64,000 nucleotides of DNA from Phaseolus vulgaris. Lineage: Eukaryota; Streptophyta; Magnoliopsida; Fabales; Fabaceae. The notes beneath the pieces were generated by a model. That model saw only the letters and a list, made by a program, of their open reading frames with translations. It made no database searches and was not told the DNA's origin. Position 1 is the first letter of the stretch, and each line of letters starts with the position of its first letter. The stretch is taken from assembly GCF_000499845.2 (NCBI RefSeq), contig NC_023751.2, positions 6,971,835-7,035,834 on the forward strand. Reading direction: 5' to 3'. The position numbers and the translations under genes are program-made. Below are positions 59,390 through 64,000 of the stretch, one piece after another.

Positions 59390-62300
59390 ATGGCCGGAGG
59401 AGTGGTTCCTTTGGATTCATCACCAGTGGTCAATGGCTTCGCTGGCAAGATCACGCTCTCAGTTATCATCACTTGCCTCGTTGCTGCATCTAGTGGACTC
59501 ATTTTTGGATATGACGTCGGAATTTCAGGTTAATTGTTTCAGTCTCATAGCTTAATCCTGTTCTTAGTTCACCGTTTTCTAAGTTTCTTATGTGAGCATC
59601 ATATTCTCTTTTAAAAAGTTTGCTTTATGTTTCTAACGGTACGTTGACTTCTGTGATTTTATACATATTTTCGTTTATCTCTACTCAATATATAACTTCC
59701 AGTTCCACCTTTAAACACAACTTACTTTTCTCAGATTTTACTCGTTTTGTTTGATTTAAGGAACAACTAATAGTCCAACTTAATAAACATTTAATTTTAA
59801 TTGCAACTCCGGTACTGATATCCTTAGACAACTATAAAAAAAATGCACAATTCAAAATAATAATATTTATTTTAGTTTTTAATTTAAAATTTTAATACAT
59901 ATTATTATATTATTAAAACGGTGATTTTTTTAAGGGTGTCAAACTATTATTTTCCATGCAACTCACTGTCTTAACAAAATAGTTACAGATGATATGTGGG
60001 TTTTTAGCACCTGATATAAGTTAAAACTGTTTTTGAAAAAAATAAAAATAAAAAATAGACAAGAAATAAAACTCTATAAAGTTCTTCCAGTTTAAATAGA
60101 CCTTTTATTAAATTGGATGTGTAAAGCTAATTAGTCTTTCCCTTCAATAAAATGTGAACAAATTTCAGGAGGTGTGACAACAATGGTACCATTTCTGGAA
60201 AAATTCTTCCCAGATATACTAAGAAAGATGGCAAGTGCTGAAGTAAACATGTATTGTGTGTATGACAGTCAAATATTGACACTGTTCACCTCTTCTTTAT
60301 ACCTTGCTGGATTAGTGTCATCTGTGGCAGCTAGTCGAATTACGATAGCATTTGGTCGGAGAAACGTCATCCTCTTTGGTGGAATCGTCTTTCTTGTTGG
60401 TAGTGCCTTAAATGGAGGAGCTGAAAATATTGCTATGCTCATATTAGGTCGTATTCTACTCGGATTTGGGGTTGGTTTTACTAATCAAGTGAGTCTAACA
60501 AATTCACATTTCATATACTCTTGCTAACATCATAAAACATTTCAAATTTATACACCGATTATTTTATATATATATATATATATATATACAAATATTATTT
60601 ATGAATTTTTATCTAAAGATATATATGTTTTAGGTAAATTTTATATTACATATAAAATATTATTTATAAATTTTTGTTCATCAATATTACATAGATATAT
60701 ATCTATAAATTTTTATCAGTAACTAAATATAACATATGATCATAGATAATATAACGGATTATGATAATAAATAATGTAACTAATTATTACATAGAGATTA
60801 TTTCATTTAAGATTTAGAAACATAAACTCTAAACCTTATTCATTACATATTATTATTAATAATAATATAATTTTACTTATTATTATTATTATTAATATAA
60901 TTATTAATATTTTTAATATTATTATTAATATAATAATATGTTGTATTTTTTTCTAGTTCCCTCTAACACAGTATACTATCGCTACAAAATGATTTTTTTT
61001 AATTAAAATATTTATTTTATTCATCTCCATTTCAATCTTATCTTTCTCGCTTTTCTCATCACCTTTTTCCTGTGTTTTACTAATTGCAAATGTAATAACA
61101 GAAAATGGTTGTAAAAATATAATTTCTCAATTATGTCATATTCACGTACCACATTTATATACTGATATACTATTAAATATCCCACGCATAATCTCTAATG
61201 ATTTAGAGTTTTGTCCTCCGATCTATAACAACCAAATCATAAAAAAATACATTGACCAGAAGACATCTATTATATTCTTATTTTTGTTTCTGTTAGTGTC
61301 ATCTAGTTTACTTTAGTATTCACAAATCTTTTTTCAAGATAAACGAAACAACGAATTGAGTTGAGTCGTCAACTTTATATCAACCATTTTTTTTTTGGTA
61401 ATTATTGGCATATTATTAGTTAGTAGATGACGTTGATCTGTTGCAGGCTGCGCCACTGTATCTTTCTGAAATCGCTCCACCAAAATGGCGAGGAGCTTTC
61501 AACGCAGGGTTCAATTTCTTCGTAGGAATAGGAGTGGTCGCTGCAGGCTGCATAAACTTCGGAACCGCAAAACACACGTGGGGTTGGCGAGTCTCTCTTG
61601 GCCTGGCCGTGGTGCCTGCAGCAGTTATGACAATGGGTGCCTTGCTTATAACAGACACCCCAAGTAGCTTGGTTGAACGTGGCAAAATAGACCAAGCCAG
61701 AAGGGCCTTGCACAAAGCCAGAGGACCCTCCATCGATGTTGAACCCGAATTGGAAGAACTCATTAAGTGGTCAAAAATTGCAAAATCTGTGGAGCAGGAA
61801 CCCTTCAAGACAATATTTGAGAGGCAGTATCGACCCCACTTGGTCATGGCAATTGCTATCACATTTTTTCAACAACTCACAGGGATTAACGTCGTGGCAT
61901 TCTATGCTCCTAACCTCTTTCAATCAGTGGGTTTGGGACACGATGCTGCTTTATTTTCTGCCATTATACTCGGAGCAGTCAACCTTGCTTCTATTGTCTT
62001 GGGCACTGCTATTGTTGATCGGTTTGGTCGAAGGTTCTTGTTCATAACTGGTGGCACATGCATGTTTGTTACCCAGGTAAGCAAATGGTCAATTAACTTT
62101 TTTAAGTTATTCATAATTTTATTGGGATTATTTGACACGTTACTGGCACTGATAATCACAATTTTTGTGATGACTACTGTGAAGCTTGTGTTGTCCATTG
62201 TGCTAGCAGTGGTAACTGGTGTTCATGGTACAAAGGATATATCAAACGGAAATGCGATTGTGGTGTTGGTGCTACTCTCTTTGTACACTGCAAGCTTTGG

Positions 62301-62619
62301 TGGGTCGTGGGGTTCTCTCACATGGCTCATTCCGAGTGAGATTTTCCCCTTAAAAATCAGAAGCACTGGACAAAGCATAGCTATTGCAGTGCAATTCGTA
62401 ACCATATTTATAGTATCTCAGACATTCTTGACAATGCTATGCCACTTTAAGTTTGGTGCCTTCGTGTTCTACGCGGGTTGGATTGTTGTAATGACCATCT
62501 TTATTATATTTTTCTTGCCTGAGACCAAAGGAATTCCTTTGGAGTCCATGTACATCGTATGGAGTAAACACTGGTTTTGGGGCCGGTTTGTAAAAGTTCC
62601 CCAAGAAAATCTTCCATGA
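59390..62619 (+). CDS. STP-type monosaccharide/H+ symporter, copy 4 (complete)
   Basis: The exons are 59390-59528 (short, opening MAGGVVPLDSS), 60169-60488, 61447-62076 and 62185-62619, for 1524 nt and 507 residues. Introns 1 and 2 are GT-AG with TTTCAG and TTGCAG acceptors. Intron 3 is 108 bp, a multiple of three and free of stops, so its retention would add 36 residues in frame. Conserved: FGYDVGIS, NMYCVYD, FFQQLTGIN, GAVNLAS, IVDRFGRR, PSEIFPLKIRSTGQ, MLCHFKFG, PETKGIPLESM. Altered: Asn176 replaces the pocket Gln of GFQF, and the TM10 WSWGPL motif reads GSWGSL (Gly403, Ser407) before the kept Trp410. Residue numbers happen to coincide with STP10. A functional hexose transporter is likely but with possibly changed specificity. 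Confidence 0.92.
60564..60589. repeat. (TA)n microsatellite in copy 4 intron 2
   Basis: About 13 TA units. The rest of intron 2 is AAT-rich. Confidence 0.9.
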
Positions 62620-62727
62620 AGTAAATATTACTTCAGGTATTGTTGTTTGTAAGAATAGTTTAAAATCCTTGGCTTTCCCCTCCTACAGCAAGGTTTTTGT
62701 GTCTATGTAAATAATATCCTAATAATT

Positions 62728-62733
62728 AATAAA
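62728..62733 (+). terminator. Polyadenylation signal of copy 4
   Basis: AATAAA in ATTAATAAACG, 109 bp after the stop. Confidence 0.6.
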
Positions 62734-62779
62734 CGCTTTTATGGTCATAAATGTACATATATATCTAGTTACAACTATA

Positions 62780-63050
62780 CACTACTACAAGAAAAAAAAA
62801 GTTTGATTTAGTTTTCAAATTTTTGCATGGACCATTTGCGGACGCTACTCTCGTCGGCCAAAATGAGTAAAAACTCACACAAGATTTACATTGGACGCAA
62901 AACGGACGTATATATTGATTTATTTTATTTTTTAAAAAAAAAAAATTTACGTCGGTCGCGACCCACGCATATGCGTCTGTTTTGCGTTGCCCACAGAACC
63001 CACACATATGCGTCCGCTATAGCCCACGCATGTTTAGAATTTTAAAATTT
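62780..63050 (+). mobile_element. CACTA-like terminal region
   Basis: CACTACTACAAGAAAAA at the start resembles a CACTA terminal inverted repeat. It is followed by GC-richer subterminal repeats: GCGGACGC, CCCACGCATATGCGTC, CACATATGCGTCCGC. The opposite end is not seen before the window ends, so the element is truncated or longer than the window. Confidence 0.55.
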
Positions 63051-64000
63051 AAATATTTTTAATGTATAATAAATATTTTAATATTTAATTCTTTATTATA
63101 TTTATTTTAGAATTATTTCTTTAATGTTATAATAAATTATTTAATTTATCAATTTTGAATATAAATTAATTAAATTAGATTTATTAAATTAAATAAGTGT
63201 TTGATTTAAAATTAATTGAGTAAAATAAAATATATATTTAAATTATTTAAATGTTATATAAAATATTTGTTTATTTTAAATATTATTTATTTTAAATTTA
63301 TTTTATTTATCTATTGTCATAACTATTTTATTTTTGAAATTATGATATAAATTAGTTAAATTAAATTTATTAAATTGATGATAATAATATTAAATTTATT
63401 AAATATTAATATTAATATTAATACTAATAATATTAATAATAATGTTAATTATAATATTAATTATAATGTTAATTATAATGTTAATTAATAATGTTAATAA
63501 TAATATTAATAATAATGTTAATAATAATTTAATAATATGAGTATAATTTATTTAATTTCGTGTGGAATTATTAATAGGTATAAATAGTAATTATTAAGTT
63601 TCGTGTGGTCATGCTCGTGTGATGGAGGACCATTCAAAAGGACACATATTGGACATTTACCTAGGGTCATGGCTAGAATTAATTTTTAATTAGACTTTAT
63701 TTTATACTTGTATTGAGTCTAGATAGAGTTACAATTGGGCCTCCTTTGATCCAATTCTTACGAGTTGGTCTAACCTCTCTTAAGCTTCACTATCATTCTC
63801 CCTACACCAATACTTCACAATTTCTTTCACTCATTTTAGCCACCAAATCCCACCAAATTCCACACCCCAAAACACACAAAAAAAAGACTCAGCAATGCAA
63901 GCTAGGATTGCATCAATGTGGTTTAGGAAAGGTGAAGGGGTCGTGGTAGAAATCCACACATTTCTTGTTATTTAGCAAATAAATTAAAAAATTAATTAGG
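63051..64000. other. AT-rich sequence and unassigned right end
   Basis: Positions 63380-63535 are a degenerate (AAT)n tract. From 63560 the sequence is more balanced, with CCACCAAATCCCACC-type runs. It could be part of an LTR or a gene leader, but I see no supported exon. Confidence 0.4.

Noticed and set aside
61441..62619. Single 392-residue ORF as an intronless copy 4
   Set aside because: The other copies show an intron at the same place, GT and AG borders are present, and the extra 36 residues are foreign to the family. Kept only as a possible retained-intron isoform.
63713..63949. 78-codon ORF near the right end
   Set aside because: Low-complexity Ser/His/Lys content, no domain, and the upstream region is AT-rich repeat; insufficient support for an exon.

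Overview
This is nuclear plant DNA. It is AT-rich and intron-containing, and its repeats are plant LINEs, copia and gypsy LTR elements, a TRIM and CACTA-like fold-backs. The style of the transporter genes and repeats suggests a legume, probably a phaseoloid; that is inference, since no species marker is present. I see no prokaryotic system, CRISPR array or RNA gene.

The host genes form a tandem cluster of four plus-strand monosaccharide/H+ symporter genes of the STP/HEX6 type. Copy 1 (1159-2394) has only exons 3-4 in the window. Copies 2 (8601-11396), 3 (42960-47230) and 4 (59390-62619) are complete, each with four exons and identical intron phases, giving about 507-508 residues. Copies 2-4 share a TATA box about 80-105 bp before the ATG. 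Copy 2 keeps the expected sugar-contact residues of TM5, TM7 and TM8. Each of the other three copies changes at least one pocket residue, so the cluster looks like duplication followed by divergence. Exon 3 of copies 2 and 4 also carries a likely gene-conversion tract.

Region by region. LINE A (minus, 2424-6556) sits in the copy 1 3' UTR and is followed by two LINE 3' tails. After copy 2 comes LINE B (12443-16484) within an AT microsatellite, then a LINE fragment. A decayed minus-strand gypsy element (19036-24523) follows, itself broken by a 1175-bp insertion with a 5-bp target duplication. LINE C (25725-38206) is split by a copia element (31076-37251) with apparently identical 441-bp LTRs, no gag and two nonsense codons. 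A fold-back element, an old gypsy LTR piece and a 19-bp minisatellite precede copy 3.

Between copies 3 and 4 the spacer is built from duplicated blocks: A at 25065, 47896 and 56382, and B at 38533 and 53948. These are separated by a 200-bp satellite, LINE fragments, a solo-LTR-like piece and a TRIM. The block order suggests that a fifth transporter copy once lay near 54.6-56.4 kb and was lost. A CACTA-like end begins at 62780, past copy 4.

The four transporters are the only genes I regard as likely functional host genes. All other long ORFs are transposon-derived or antisense shadows.
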